NCBI RefSeq assembly: GCF_039548895.1
Contig: NZ_JBCLVG010000002.1
Strand: one strand, 5' to 3'
Source of the DNA: Orlajensenia stereocauli
Lineage (GTDB): Bacteria; Actinomycetota; Actinomycetes; Actinomycetales; Microbacteriaceae
Length of the DNA stretch: 64,000 nucleotides
Shown here: one piece after another, positions 1 to 7,634 of the stretch
How the letters are laid out: each line of letters starts with the position of its first letter
How positions within the stretch are numbered: position 1 is the first letter of the stretch
Made by a program: the position numbers and the translations under genes
Notes under the pieces: model-generated
Told to the model about the DNA's origin: nothing
What the model saw: only the letters and a program-made list of their open reading frames with translations
Databases searched by the model: none

Positions 1-381
1 GGCGACGTCGGCCACGACCGCGGCCTCGAGCACGAGGCGGGTCTTCACGACGTCGCGCACCCGGAATCCCTGGGCTGCGACCTGCAGCCGGAGCAGTGCG
101 CTCATGGCGCCCTGCGGGGTGGCGACGATGATGGCGCCGGCGTTCGGGCCCGATCCGGTCTGGGTGCGGATGAGGCCCATGGCCTCGAGCACGCGCACCG
201 CCTCGCGCACGCTCGAGCGACCGACACCGAGATCGGAGGCGAGAGTGCGCTCGGGCGGCAGGTGATCGCCGGGGGAGAGGGTGCCGTCGAGCAGCTGCGC
301 CTCGACGTGCGCCAGCACGGACTGCCAGGCGCGGAGGTCGTCGACGGGGGCGGGGATGGTCGCTGCATCGGTCGAGCTCAT
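1..381 (-). CDS. GntR-family (FadR subfamily) transcription regulator, 5' part
   Basis: DNA-binding repressor whose N-terminal winged helix-turn-helix is complete and whose C-terminal effector domain runs off the left edge of the window. Reading from ATG at 381 gives about 127 residues. The wing-helix region holds LPPERTLASDLGVGRSSVREA followed by RVLEAMGLI, the typical GntR signature, and the start of an all-helical FCD-type domain (VKTRLVLEAAVVADV) follows. This points to FadR rather than HutC or MocR. An SD-like GAGAGG lies about 10 bases before the ATG. Twin operators upstream suggest autoregulation. The effector and target genes lie outside the window. Confidence 0.88.
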   Translation of the reverse strand, partial: MSSTDAATIPAPVDDLRAWQSVLAHVEAQLLDGTLSPGDHLPPERTLASDLGVGRSSVREAVRVLEAMGLIRTQTGSGPNAGAIIVATPQGAMSALLRLQVAAQGFRVRDVVKTRLVLEAAVVADVA

Positions 382-397
382 TCCGGCACCGCCTCTC

Positions 398-439
398 TGT
401 GGTCTGACCACAGTACCGCTGTGGTCTGACCACATGCAA
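398..439 (-). promoter_or_regulatory. Promoter with two perfect FadR-type operators
   Basis: The same 15-bp perfect palindrome, TGTGGTCTGACCACA, occurs at 398-412 and 420-434, 22 bp apart (two helical turns). It contains TGGTNNNACCA, the core recognised by FadR-type GntR regulators. Reading leftwards, TTGCAT (439-434) and TACTGT (415-410) form a -35/-10 pair with an 18-bp spacer, so one operator sits in the spacer and the other covers the -10 and start point. Autorepression of the regulator gene ending at 381 is inferred. Confidence 0.8.
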
Positions 440-545
440 GCGCATCGCCCGGTGAGACCGGGTCGCACCCCAGCGGCCGAAGCGAACGAGTGAAGCGTCC
501 CTCACGCCCATTCCCGTCGCGGCGGAACTGCGCCACCATGGGGTC

Positions 546-1004
546 ATGGTGGATTACGCAGACCCGCAGTGGTCGTCAGCCCGGCTGAGCGACCGCGAGC
601 GTGAGGAGGCAGTGCAGCGATTGTCGATCGCCCGCGGCGAGGGACGCCTGACTCCCGAGGAGTTCGACGCCCGCGCCAGGTCGGCACGTGCCGCATTGAC
701 TCGAGGCGAGCTCGACCCGCTGTTCGCCGACCTGCCCGTGGCCGCCGCACCCCGGTACGACGCGGCACACGGAGCTCCGGCATCCGTCGACCCAGAGCCT
801 CGAACGCCACGAGTGCGTCCACTCGGCGGCCCGATCGGCGCCACGATCATGGCACTGGTGCCGTTCGTCGCCGTGCTGCTGTTCTTCCTCGCCGGCTACT
901 GGGGCAGCTTCGCCTGGTCGTGGCTGTGGTTCCTGCTGGTTCCACTCGCGGGAATCATCATTTACGGCCCGGCCGCCGAGTACCGCTCGCGCGACCGCCG
1001 CTGA
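546..1004 (+). CDS. DUF1707 (SHOCT-like) domain membrane protein
   Basis: Small membrane protein of 152 residues and unknown function. Residues 10-65 (RLSDREREEAVQRLSIARGEG, then LTPEEFDARARSARAALTRGEL) match the DUF1707 pattern common at the N-terminus of actinobacterial membrane proteins. A Pro-rich linker and two hydrophobic segments (about 98-118 and 123-143) follow, ending in a basic RSRDRR tail. The start lies six bases after CACCAT with no SD, so the mRNA may be leaderless. It is a single gene between a divergent regulator and a convergent operon. Confidence 0.75.
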   Translation: MVDYADPQWSSARLSDREREEAVQRLSIARGEGRLTPEEFDARARSARAALTRGELDPLFADLPVAAAPRYDAAHGAPASVDPEPRTPRVRPLGGPIGATIMALVPFVAVLLFFLAGYWGSFAWSWLWFLLVPLAGIIIYGPAAEYRSRDRR

Positions 1005-1022
1005 CGAGCCGCTCGTCCACGC

Positions 1023-2138
1023 CTAGCGTTCTGCCTGCCCGGCGGCTCGAACCGCGACCGGCGTCTGGGCGAGCCGCACGTGCACCCGCTGACCGAAATC
1101 CAGCCGCTCATCGGCCGCGTGCTGCATCCGCAGCGCCACGCCGCCGTCTGTCAGCAGGAGCGTACGTCGCAGGCTGCCGAGGAAGGTGCTCTCCTGTACG
1201 ACGGCCGGCAGCCCAGTCGAGTCCGACAGGCTCACGCTCTCGGGACGGATGAACACCTCGACCGGTCCGTCGGCGTGCGCGGCGATGAGTGGCAGGTCTG
1301 CGCCGAGCGCGTGCACCCGATCGCCCTTCACGATGCCGGGAACGGTGCTGCTGAGGCCGACGAACGCGGCGACGATGGCCGATGCCGGTCGCAGGTAGAG
1401 CTCCTCCGGGGTGCCGACCTGCTCGATGCCGCCCGCGTCCATCACCGCGATGCGATCGGAGATCGCCAGCGCCTCCTCCTGGTCGTGGGTGACGAACACC
1501 GTGGTGATGCCGAGTCGCAGCTGGATGCGGCGGATCTCGTCGCGCAGTTGCACTCGAACCTTCGCATCCAGGGCCGAGAGCGGCTCGTCGAGCAGCAGTA
1601 CGCGCGGCTCGGTGACCAGAGCACGCGCGAGGGCGACGCGCTGCTGCTGCCCGCCGGACAGTTGATGCGGGTAGCGATCAGCGAGGTGCTCGAGCCCGAC
1701 GAGGGCGAGCGAGTCACCACCACGGCGGCGGGCATCGGCACGGGCGACCCGGCGCATCCGGAGCCCGAACATGACGTTGCCGAGCACGGTGAGGTGTGGG
1801 AACAGCGAGTAGGACTGGAACACCATGCCGATGTCGCGATGATTGGTGGGCACGCGGGAGACGTCGGCGCCGTCGATGAGCACGCGACCGCCGTTGGACT
1901 GCTCGAGCCCGGCAAGCACGCGGAGGGCCGTCGTCTTGCCGCAGCCCGACGGGCCGAGCAGGGAGACGAACTCGCCGGGTGCGATGGCGAGGTCGACGCC
2001 GTGCAGCACCCGGGTCGACCCGTAGTCCTTCACGATCGACTCGAAGGCGACGGACGCCCCCTCGCCGCGTCCGGCGAGGACCAGGTTGTCGGCGGTGGCG
2101 ATCGCCGCCGGGCTGGCGGATGCTCTGGTGATGCTCAT
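1023..2138 (-). CDS. ABC importer ATP-binding protein, PotA/FbpC type
   Basis: Cytoplasmic ATPase that powers the importer encoded by the three genes upstream. The 371 residues show Walker A GPSGCGKTT, signature LSGGQQQRVALARAL, Walker B VLLLDEPLSALD and the H-loop VFVTHDQEEAL, then a C-terminal TOBE-like region (about 270-365). This layout is that of the polyamine/iron/phosphonate CUT1-related ATPases. Its ATG overlaps the TGA of the preceding permease by four bases (2135-2138), so it is the last gene of the operon. The substrate cannot be read from this subunit. Confidence 0.88.
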   Translation of the reverse strand: MSITRASASPAAIATADNLVLAGRGEGASVAFESIVKDYGSTRVLHGVDLAIAPGEFVSLLGPSGCGKTTALRVLAGLEQSNGGRVLIDGADVSRVPTNHRDIGMVFQSYSLFPHLTVLGNVMFGLRMRRVARADARRRGGDSLALVGLEHLADRYPHQLSGGQQQRVALARALVTEPRVLLLDEPLSALDAKVRVQLRDEIRRIQLRLGITTVFVTHDQEEALAISDRIAVMDAGGIEQVGTPEELYLRPASAIVAAFVGLSSTVPGIVKGDRVHALGADLPLIAAHADGPVEVFIRPESVSLSDSTGLPAVVQESTFLGSLRRTLLLTDGGVALRMQHAADERLDFGQRVHVRLAQTPVAVRAAGQAER

Positions 2139-3019
2139 GCGAGGGTCCCCTTCCGGGACGAGTCGGGTGCGGTGCGAGCAGGGCGCCCGACGCGAGCCGG
2201 GCGCGCGGTCTGCGAGGCGCTGGCTGTCTTCCTCCCAGCGCTCGTCCGGCGTCCGGCGAGCCGGATGACCACGAGCAGCACGAAGGCGAAGAGCAGGGCC
2301 AGCAGCGACACGATGATGGCGGCGTAGGTGTCCTGCTTGCTCACGACCACGAGCGCCGTCTGCAGGTTCTGGCGGCCGAGCAGCGAGGCGATCGTGAACT
2401 CACCGAGCACGACCGCGACCGAGATGAGCGAGGCGGCAAGCAGCCCCGGGCGCAGGTTCGGCGCCAGTACCCGGGTCAGTACAGAACCCCACCCGGCACC
2501 GAGCGACCGGGCCGCTTCGGCCAGCGTGCGCACATCCGTCGCATCGATGCTCCCCTGGATGGCTCGGTAGGCATAGGGGAGCACGGTGATGCCGTACGCG
2601 AACGCGAGCGACCAGATGCCGGTTCCGAAGGTGCGCCCGATCACCAGGTAGATCGGCGCGAGCCCCACCACCAGCACGATGGCCGGGATGGAGATGGGCA
2701 GGAGCACGACGAACTCGAAGGCTCGCCGCAGGTTCGGGAAACGCAGGGTGATCAGGATCATGGTGGGTGCGAGCAGGAGCAGCACGATTCCGATCGAGAC
2801 GACGGCGAGCACGAGGGAGTTGCCGAGGCCGAGCCAGATCGGCGCGTAGCGCGGAGCGTTCGCCGGGTCGAGCAGCCCGAGCCAGTGAGCGAACGAATGC
2901 CCGTCGCCATCGCGCAGGGTGAACTCGATCATGGCGATGATGGGGATGGCGAACAGACCGCCGATGACGATTCCGATCACCGAACGGGTCGCACGTCCCG
3001 GGCCGAGGGCGGCGCTCAT
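2135..3019 (-). CDS. ABC transporter permease (PotC/FbpB-like)
   Basis: Inner-membrane subunit, 294 residues with about six transmembrane helices. The binding-protein-dependent transport motif is seen in the stretch EAARSLGAGWGSVLTRVLAP (EAA...G loop), which docks onto the ATPase. The ATG at 3019 overlaps the TGA of the first permease by four bases. Longer upstream readings in this frame run antisense to that permease's own helices and are rejected. With the neighbouring permease it forms the heterodimeric channel. Confidence 0.86.
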   Translation of the reverse strand: MSAALGPGRATRSVIGIVIGGLFAIPIIAMIEFTLRDGDGHSFAHWLGLLDPANAPRYAPIWLGLGNSLVLAVVSIGIVLLLLAPTMILITLRFPNLRRAFEFVVLLPISIPAIVLVVGLAPIYLVIGRTFGTGIWSLAFAYGITVLPYAYRAIQGSIDATDVRTLAEAARSLGAGWGSVLTRVLAPNLRPGLLAASLISVAVVLGEFTIASLLGRQNLQTALVVVSKQDTYAAIIVSLLALLFAFVLLVVIRLAGRRTSAGRKTASASQTARPARVGRPARTAPDSSRKGTLA

Positions 3020-3936
3020 CGCTGCCACCGTGCCGCGCGACGCTGGATGAGCGAGTAGCCCCACATCACGATGGCCATGATGACCACCATTCCGAGTGCG
3101 AGGGTGCCCGCGAGATTCTCGCGCCCGAGGACGGTCTCGCTGACGAGCGCCGCGCGGATCTGGAGCGGCACGATCTGCGAGCCCTGGCTGGCGAGGGCGG
3201 CTGCCGTCGCGTAGGACGAGAAGGCGTTCGCGAAGAGCAGGAGGACGCTCGCGGCGAACGACGGCGCGAGCACGGGGAAGCCGATGTGCATCCAGAAGCC
3301 ACGGTTCGATCCGCCGAGCGTGAGGTTCGCCTCCGCCCACTGCGGCTTGAGGGCTGCCATCGCGGGCATGAAGGTGATGACCATGAGTGGCACCTGGAAG
3401 TAGATGTAGGGGAGCACGAGCCCGGGGAGGTCGTAGATCCACGCGCCGTTCGCGAAGATGTCGATGCCGAAGGTGTCGCTCAGCCACACGGTGATGAGCC
3501 CCTGCACGCCGATGGTGGCGATGAACGCGAAGGCGAGCATGACCCCGCCGAACTGGGCGAGCACGCCGCTGGCACCGTCGACGACCCCGCGGATGCGGCT
3601 GTCCTCCGCAAGGCCGAGCATGGCGTAGCAGGCCAGTGCGCCGACGACGGCTCCGATCACGGCCGTGAGAGCCGAGAGGCCGATGGAGTTCACGAAGGTG
3701 CGCACGATCACGGGGTCGGTGAGAGCCACGAGGTTGTCGAGTGTGAAGGAGCCGTCCTCGGTGAAGAACCCGCTGAGCACGGCGAGCAGCGTGGGGAGCG
3801 CGAGGAACAGCAGCACATAGGCCGCGAACGGCACCAGGCCGAGGAAGGCGGGCAGGGAGACGCGCACGGCCGAGCGCCGGGAGGAACCCTGGAGGTTCGA
3901 CCCGACGCTCGGCGCGATGGGGGCGTTGATCGCCAT
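3016..3936 (-). CDS. ABC transporter permease (PotB-like)
   Basis: First of two permeases, 306 residues with about six transmembrane helices, including the N-terminal LGLVPFAAYVLLFLALPTLL segment. The loop EANLTLGGSNRGFWMHIGFP is the EAA-type motif contacting the ATPase. The start at 3936 is the first ATG after the upstream stop (3950-3952). The gap is only 13 bp and has little SD, so translation is probably coupled to the binding-protein gene. Confidence 0.85.
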   Translation of the reverse strand: MAINAPIAPSVGSNLQGSSRRSAVRVSLPAFLGLVPFAAYVLLFLALPTLLAVLSGFFTEDGSFTLDNLVALTDPVIVRTFVNSIGLSALTAVIGAVVGALACYAMLGLAEDSRIRGVVDGASGVLAQFGGVMLAFAFIATIGVQGLITVWLSDTFGIDIFANGAWIYDLPGLVLPYIYFQVPLMVITFMPAMAALKPQWAEANLTLGGSNRGFWMHIGFPVLAPSFAASVLLLFANAFSSYATAAALASQGSQIVPLQIRAALVSETVLGRENLAGTLALGMVVIMAIVMWGYSLIQRRAARWQR

Positions 3937-3949
3937 GGAGAGCAGACGC

Positions 3950-5080
3950 CTACTGGACCGCGGCGGCCCACTCCGTGCCGAGGAGCTCGCCGGCAGCCGT
4001 GCTCTGCTCCTCGGTCGGGACGACGGTCTCGTCGGGAGCGGCGGGCAGGGCCGAGAACAGCTTCTCGTCGATGGTGCCGGCGGCCGACATCGCCTCGGCA
4101 CGAACGGGGCGGGCGCCACCCTTGAGCCAGAGGTTCTGCGCGTCATCGCTGTACAGGAATTCCTGCCACAGGCGGGCGGCCGCGGGGTGCGGAGCCTCCT
4201 TGTTGATCGCCTGGTTGTAGTACCCGGCGTAGCCGGTGCCGGGAAGGATGACGACCTTCCAGTCGGCGTTGTCCGCCGTGTGTGCGGCGTTCAGGTAGTC
4301 CCAGTCGAAGACGACCGGGGTCTCTCCCGAGGCGACGGTGGCGGTCGTCACGTCGACCTTCAGCAGGTTGCCGGCCTTCTGCAGCTCGCTGAAGAAGTCG
4401 ATTCCGGGCTGGAAGTCGTCGAGCGTTCCGCCGCTCTGCACCGTGCTCAGGCCGACGGCCGCGAATGCGGCACCGGCCTGGGTCGGGTCTCCGTTGATGG
4501 CGACGGCACCCTTGTAGTCTGCGCCGAGCAGGTCGTCGAGCGCCTCGGGGGCTGCGTACTTGGAGGAGTCGTAGCCGATGGACATGTACCCGCCGTAGTC
4601 GCCGACGAAGAGGCCGTTCGACTCCTTCAACGCGTCGGGGATGTCGTCCCAGGTCGCGACCTTGTACGGCGCGAAGACGTCGGTGTTCGCGAGTGCCACG
4701 GTGAGACCGAGGTCGAACACGTCTGGCGCGGTGTCGAGGCCGGCGTTGGTCTTGGCCGCTTCGATCTCCTCCGCGCTGGAGACGTCGGGGGACTGCTCGG
4801 TGATGGAGATCTCGGGGTACTTCTTCGTGAAGGCGTCGAGCACCTCGCCATAGTTGGCCCAGTCACGGGGAAGTGCGATGACGTTCAGGGCGCCCTCGGC
4901 CTTGGCGGCCTTCTCGAGGTCGGCGAGCGTGCCGAAGTCGGCGAGGCTCGTGGCGGTCTTGGCGTCCGACGAGGAGTCGGCGTCGGCGGCCGGGGCCGAG
5001 CAGGCGCTCAGCGCGATGGCGGCGCCGGCGGCGATGGCGATGGCTCCGACCGCTCGACGACGCAGGGTGGTGTGCAGCAC
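3950..5080 (-). CDS. ABC transporter substrate-binding lipoprotein (family 1-like)
   Basis: Extracytoplasmic solute receptor of 376 residues. A GTG start at 5080 with GAGAGG eight bases upstream gives a lipoprotein signal: basic TTLRRRAVG, a hydrophobic core, then lipobox LSAC and a low-complexity linker. The mature part (ALNVIALPRDWANYGEVLDAF ... KYPEISI) resembles solute-binding family 1 proteins for polyamines, iron or phosphonates. A further upstream ATG (5131) would place extra residues before the signal peptide and has no SD. First gene of the four-gene operon ending at 1023. Substrate unknown. Confidence 0.85.
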   Translation of the reverse strand: MLHTTLRRRAVGAIAIAAGAAIALSACSAPAADADSSSDAKTATSLADFGTLADLEKAAKAEGALNVIALPRDWANYGEVLDAFTKKYPEISITEQSPDVSSAEEIEAAKTNAGLDTAPDVFDLGLTVALANTDVFAPYKVATWDDIPDALKESNGLFVGDYGGYMSIGYDSSKYAAPEALDDLLGADYKGAVAINGDPTQAGAAFAAVGLSTVQSGGTLDDFQPGIDFFSELQKAGNLLKVDVTTATVASGETPVVFDWDYLNAAHTADNADWKVVILPGTGYAGYYNQAINKEAPHPAAARLWQEFLYSDDAQNLWLKGGARPVRAEAMSAAGTIDEKLFSALPAAPDETVVPTEEQSTAAGELLGTEWAAAVQ

Positions 5081-5259
5081 AGGGGTTCCTCTCTCGATGC
5101 ACCCAGGAGCGGAAAGCGCCAGTCGGCGCACACTGTGGACGCTCCCGGATCACGAGGAGGCTATGAGCCGGCGGTGAACCGATGCCCGCCGCGGCATTAA
5201 CTGGATGTGACGGGGCGGTGGATGAGCGGCGGGCGCCTGCCGCGCTCCCGAAGGGAAGC

Positions 5260-6363
5260 TCAGATCAGTGCCGGCGGGGGCTTCGCCCTGTACCCGTGCA
5301 ACGCCATGACGCAGTAGATCGGTCCGGTATCGGCCGGTCGTCCCCGCGACTCCCGGAGAACGCGCAGCGGACCCTCCGCCTGGTCGGCGTCGAGGCGCAG
5401 CACCAGGTCGTCGTTGCGCGGCTCGTTGGGGTCGTAGAGCCACAGCGCCGTCTTCGCGCCCTTCTGCTCGTAGGCGTATGCCATCACCTGGTGGTTCTTC
5501 CCGATGTCGAGGTCGATGCTGCGGATGAGGCCGATCGGCGACAGGCGGCCCGCGTCGATGTCGGCCCGCACCGCAGGCACGGTGTCGTCGAAGGTCACCC
5601 GGCGCCGGCCGCGGGTGATGGCGCCCGCGAGTCCCTCGTCACCGTCGGGGTACTGCGGAGCCGAGTAGGCCAGCCAGCGATGCCCGCCGCCCTTCAGGTC
5701 GAGGGAGTCCAGCATCCGTTCCCTGATGAAGAGGAAGAGGGGGTCGTCGGATGCCGTCGGCGACGTGCGGATGCCGGGCACGGCCTGCTTCGCCGAGAAG
5801 TAGTCGAGCACCGTGAAGACCATGCCGCCGCAGAGCCCGGCGTCGGCGCGCGTCAGCGGCATCCAGTCGGGGTCACGGCGTGCGATCTGAAGAACGGAGC
5901 CGAGCGCGGCCGGCATGGCATCGATCAGGTCGTTGACGATCGTTCCGACGGCCATCACCGGCAGTTCGTGGGACCAGGAGTTCGTGAACTGGAAGCCGTT
6001 CCGTGACGGGCTGAACCCGGGCACGGCGTGACGCACGGACTCGAGCACCCGCACCACGGAACGCTCGTTCTTGCGGATGATCGAAGCGTCGAACCCCTGC
6101 GGGGCATCCACTGTCACGTCATCGCTGCGATCACGGTCGAGGAAGCCCGACTTCCACGTCACGTCGAGGTGGCGGGCAGACGCAGAACCGATCGTGTAGA
6201 CGACGCGACCCGAACTGCCGAACAGACCGGCTTCCAAGGTGATCGTCGCGTTGCTGCCGGCGCGGATGGATCGGGGTGGCGGCGCTGCCCACTGGCCCTT
6301 CTGATCGGCGAGCTCGAGCGTGATCGTGGTCTCGTTCCGGATCTCGACGGTGCTGCGCGCCAT
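5260..6363 (-). CDS. Uncharacterised protein: beta-sandwich domain plus papain-like cysteine domain
   Basis: 367 residues with no signal peptide or membrane segment. The start at 6363 has an excellent SD, AGAGGAG six bases before ATG. Residues 1-75 (VEIRNETTITLELADQKGQW, APPPRSIRAGSNATITLEAG, RVVYTIG) look like an all-beta, aegerolysin-like fold. Residues 172-320 contain GLCGGMVFTVLDYF (Cys178), NHQVMAYAY (His291) and LYDPNEP (Asp311, Asn313), the order and spacing of a papain-like Cys-His-Asp/Asn site. I infer a hydrolase or transferase joined to a lipid- or sugar-binding module. No neighbour reveals its target. Stand-alone transcription, divergent from the patatin gene. Confidence 0.6.
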   Translation of the reverse strand: MARSTVEIRNETTITLELADQKGQWAAPPPRSIRAGSNATITLEAGLFGSSGRVVYTIGSASARHLDVTWKSGFLDRDRSDDVTVDAPQGFDASIIRKNERSVVRVLESVRHAVPGFSPSRNGFQFTNSWSHELPVMAVGTIVNDLIDAMPAALGSVLQIARRDPDWMPLTRADAGLCGGMVFTVLDYFSAKQAVPGIRTSPTASDDPLFLFIRERMLDSLDLKGGGHRWLAYSAPQYPDGDEGLAGAITRGRRRVTFDDTVPAVRADIDAGRLSPIGLIRSIDLDIGKNHQVMAYAYEQKGAKTALWLYDPNEPRNDDLVLRLDADQAEGPLRVLRESRGRPADTGPIYCVMALHGYRAKPPPALI

Positions 6364-6488
6364 GGCAGGCTCCTCTGCGTCGCGACGCACAGGTGGGGTG
6401 GAAGGTGCGTCTCGGGGTATCGACGCGAACCAGTCTGCTCTCATGCCTCCGTCGGCGACAGAGGCTCTTCGCCTGAGGCTCGGGTCTG

Positions 6489-6518
6489 TTGCACGCAGCT
6501 TCGTCCTCGTGTTAGCGT
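6489..6518 (+). promoter_or_regulatory. Promoter for leader peptide and patatin gene
   Basis: TTGCAC (6489-6494) and TAGCGT (6513-6518) with an 18-bp spacer match the housekeeping pattern TTGNNN/TANNNT. Transcription would begin near 6525, about 30 bases before the short ORF at 6556. Confidence 0.5.
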
Positions 6519-6555
6519 CTCGGCGATCGTGATCCATCGACAGGAGGTGAGACCC

Positions 6556-6609
6556 ATGAACGCAGTATCCGCATCGGGTGCTCCCCTGAACGAACGATCG
6601 AGCGACTGA
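6556..6609 (+). CDS. Possible 17-residue leader peptide
   Basis: A 17-codon frame encoding MNAVSASGAPLNERSSD, preceded by a near-perfect SD (AGGAGGTGAG, five to six bases before ATG) and by a good promoter. It ends 50 bases before the patatin start. The SD is stronger than those of most genes here, which is why I list it. The peptide has no recognisable function. An inverted repeat after its stop (AGTCGCC 6613-6619, GGCGACT 6650-6656) covers the patatin SD, so ribosomes on the leader could control the downstream start. It may instead be a chance ORF. Confidence 0.35.
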   Translation: MNAVSASGAPLNERSSD

Positions 6610-6659
6610 GGTAGTCGCCACCGGGAGCCCCGTCAGGCACATCGCGAAAGGCGACTCCC

Positions 6660-7628
6660 ATGAGCACGACACCTCCTTCCCCCCTCGATTCCTCCCTGTC
6701 TGATCCCGACTCCCGACACCCGCAGCACGCACGCGCGTTGGTCCTCGGCGGCGGTGGATCGGCCGGCAATGCCTGGCTGATCGGCGTCATCGCGGGTCTC
6801 CTCGAGGCCGGCCTCGACGTGACCGACGCCGACCTGATCATCGGCACCTCGGCCGGGGCGACAGCTGCAGCCCAGATCACCGGCGCTGCCCCCGCCGAGC
6901 TGCTGGCCGACATCCTCTCCGCCGTGCCGCAGCAGCGAGCCGGTGGGGCAGCACCCGCCGGGGCAGCACCCGGTGGTGCACGCACCTCGGCCGGTTCGGT
7001 GAGCGATCATCTGGCGCGATTCCAGAGAACCATCGCCGACGCTGAAGACGCGGCCGACATGCGCCGAACGATGGGTGCGATGGCACTCGAGGCGGATGCC
7101 GCCTCGGATGGTTCCGGGCAGGAGCGGTGGCGATCCATCGTCGCCTCGCGACTGCCGGGTCGGCACTGGCCGTTGCGAGACGTGTTCATCACGGCCGTCG
7201 ACGCCCAGACCGGGGAGCCCGTCGTCTTCGACCGGCACAGCGGGGTGGACCTCGTCGACGCCGTGGCCGCGAGCACATCGGGCGGCGGTTCCGCCTACGG
7301 CATCGGCGGAAGGGGCTACATCGACGGCGGCTATCGGCGGTCCAGCGAGAACGCCGATCTGGCTCTCGGATCCGGACGGGTGCTGGTGCTGTCGCCCCTG
7401 AGCGGAAGGTCGCTGTATCCGCCGGAATGGGGAATGCAGCTTTCCGTGCAGGTCGACGAGCTCCGGGAGGGCGGCAGCAGGGTCGAGACGGTCCTTCCCG
7501 ACGTGGACTCCCTCGCCGCGTTCGGCGGCAACCTGATGGATCCGAGGACGCGGATGCCGGCCGCTCGCGCCGGCAGCGAGCAGGGCCGCGCCCTCGCCGA
7601 GCGCCTCAGCGCGTTCTGGCGCGGGTGA
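6660..7628 (+). CDS. Patatin-like phospholipase family protein
   Basis: Probable acyl hydrolase of 322 residues. LVLGGGGSAG (residues 27-36) is the glycine-rich oxyanion loop, IGTSAG (61-66) carries nucleophile Ser64, and YIDGGY (220-225) carries Asp222 of the catalytic dyad, the complete patatin set. No signal peptide is present, so it is cytoplasmic or membrane-associated from inside. Residues 93-110 are an Ala/Gly/Pro low-complexity insertion. A weak SD (GAAAGG) lies inside the leader-region hairpin. Converges on rhaB with six bases between the stop codons. Confidence 0.85.
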   Translation: MSTTPPSPLDSSLSDPDSRHPQHARALVLGGGGSAGNAWLIGVIAGLLEAGLDVTDADLIIGTSAGATAAAQITGAAPAELLADILSAVPQQRAGGAAPAGAAPGGARTSAGSVSDHLARFQRTIADAEDAADMRRTMGAMALEADAASDGSGQERWRSIVASRLPGRHWPLRDVFITAVDAQTGEPVVFDRHSGVDLVDAVAASTSGGGSAYGIGGRGYIDGGYRRSSENADLALGSGRVLVLSPLSGRSLYPPEWGMQLSVQVDELREGGSRVETVLPDVDSLAAFGGNLMDPRTRMPAARAGSEQGRALAERLSAFWRG

Positions 7629-7634
7629 GCGTCT

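Noticed and set aside
3020..3487. Extended start for the second permease
   Set aside because: The extra residues overlap the first permease in another frame, and the four-base ATGA overlap at 3016 gives the natural start.
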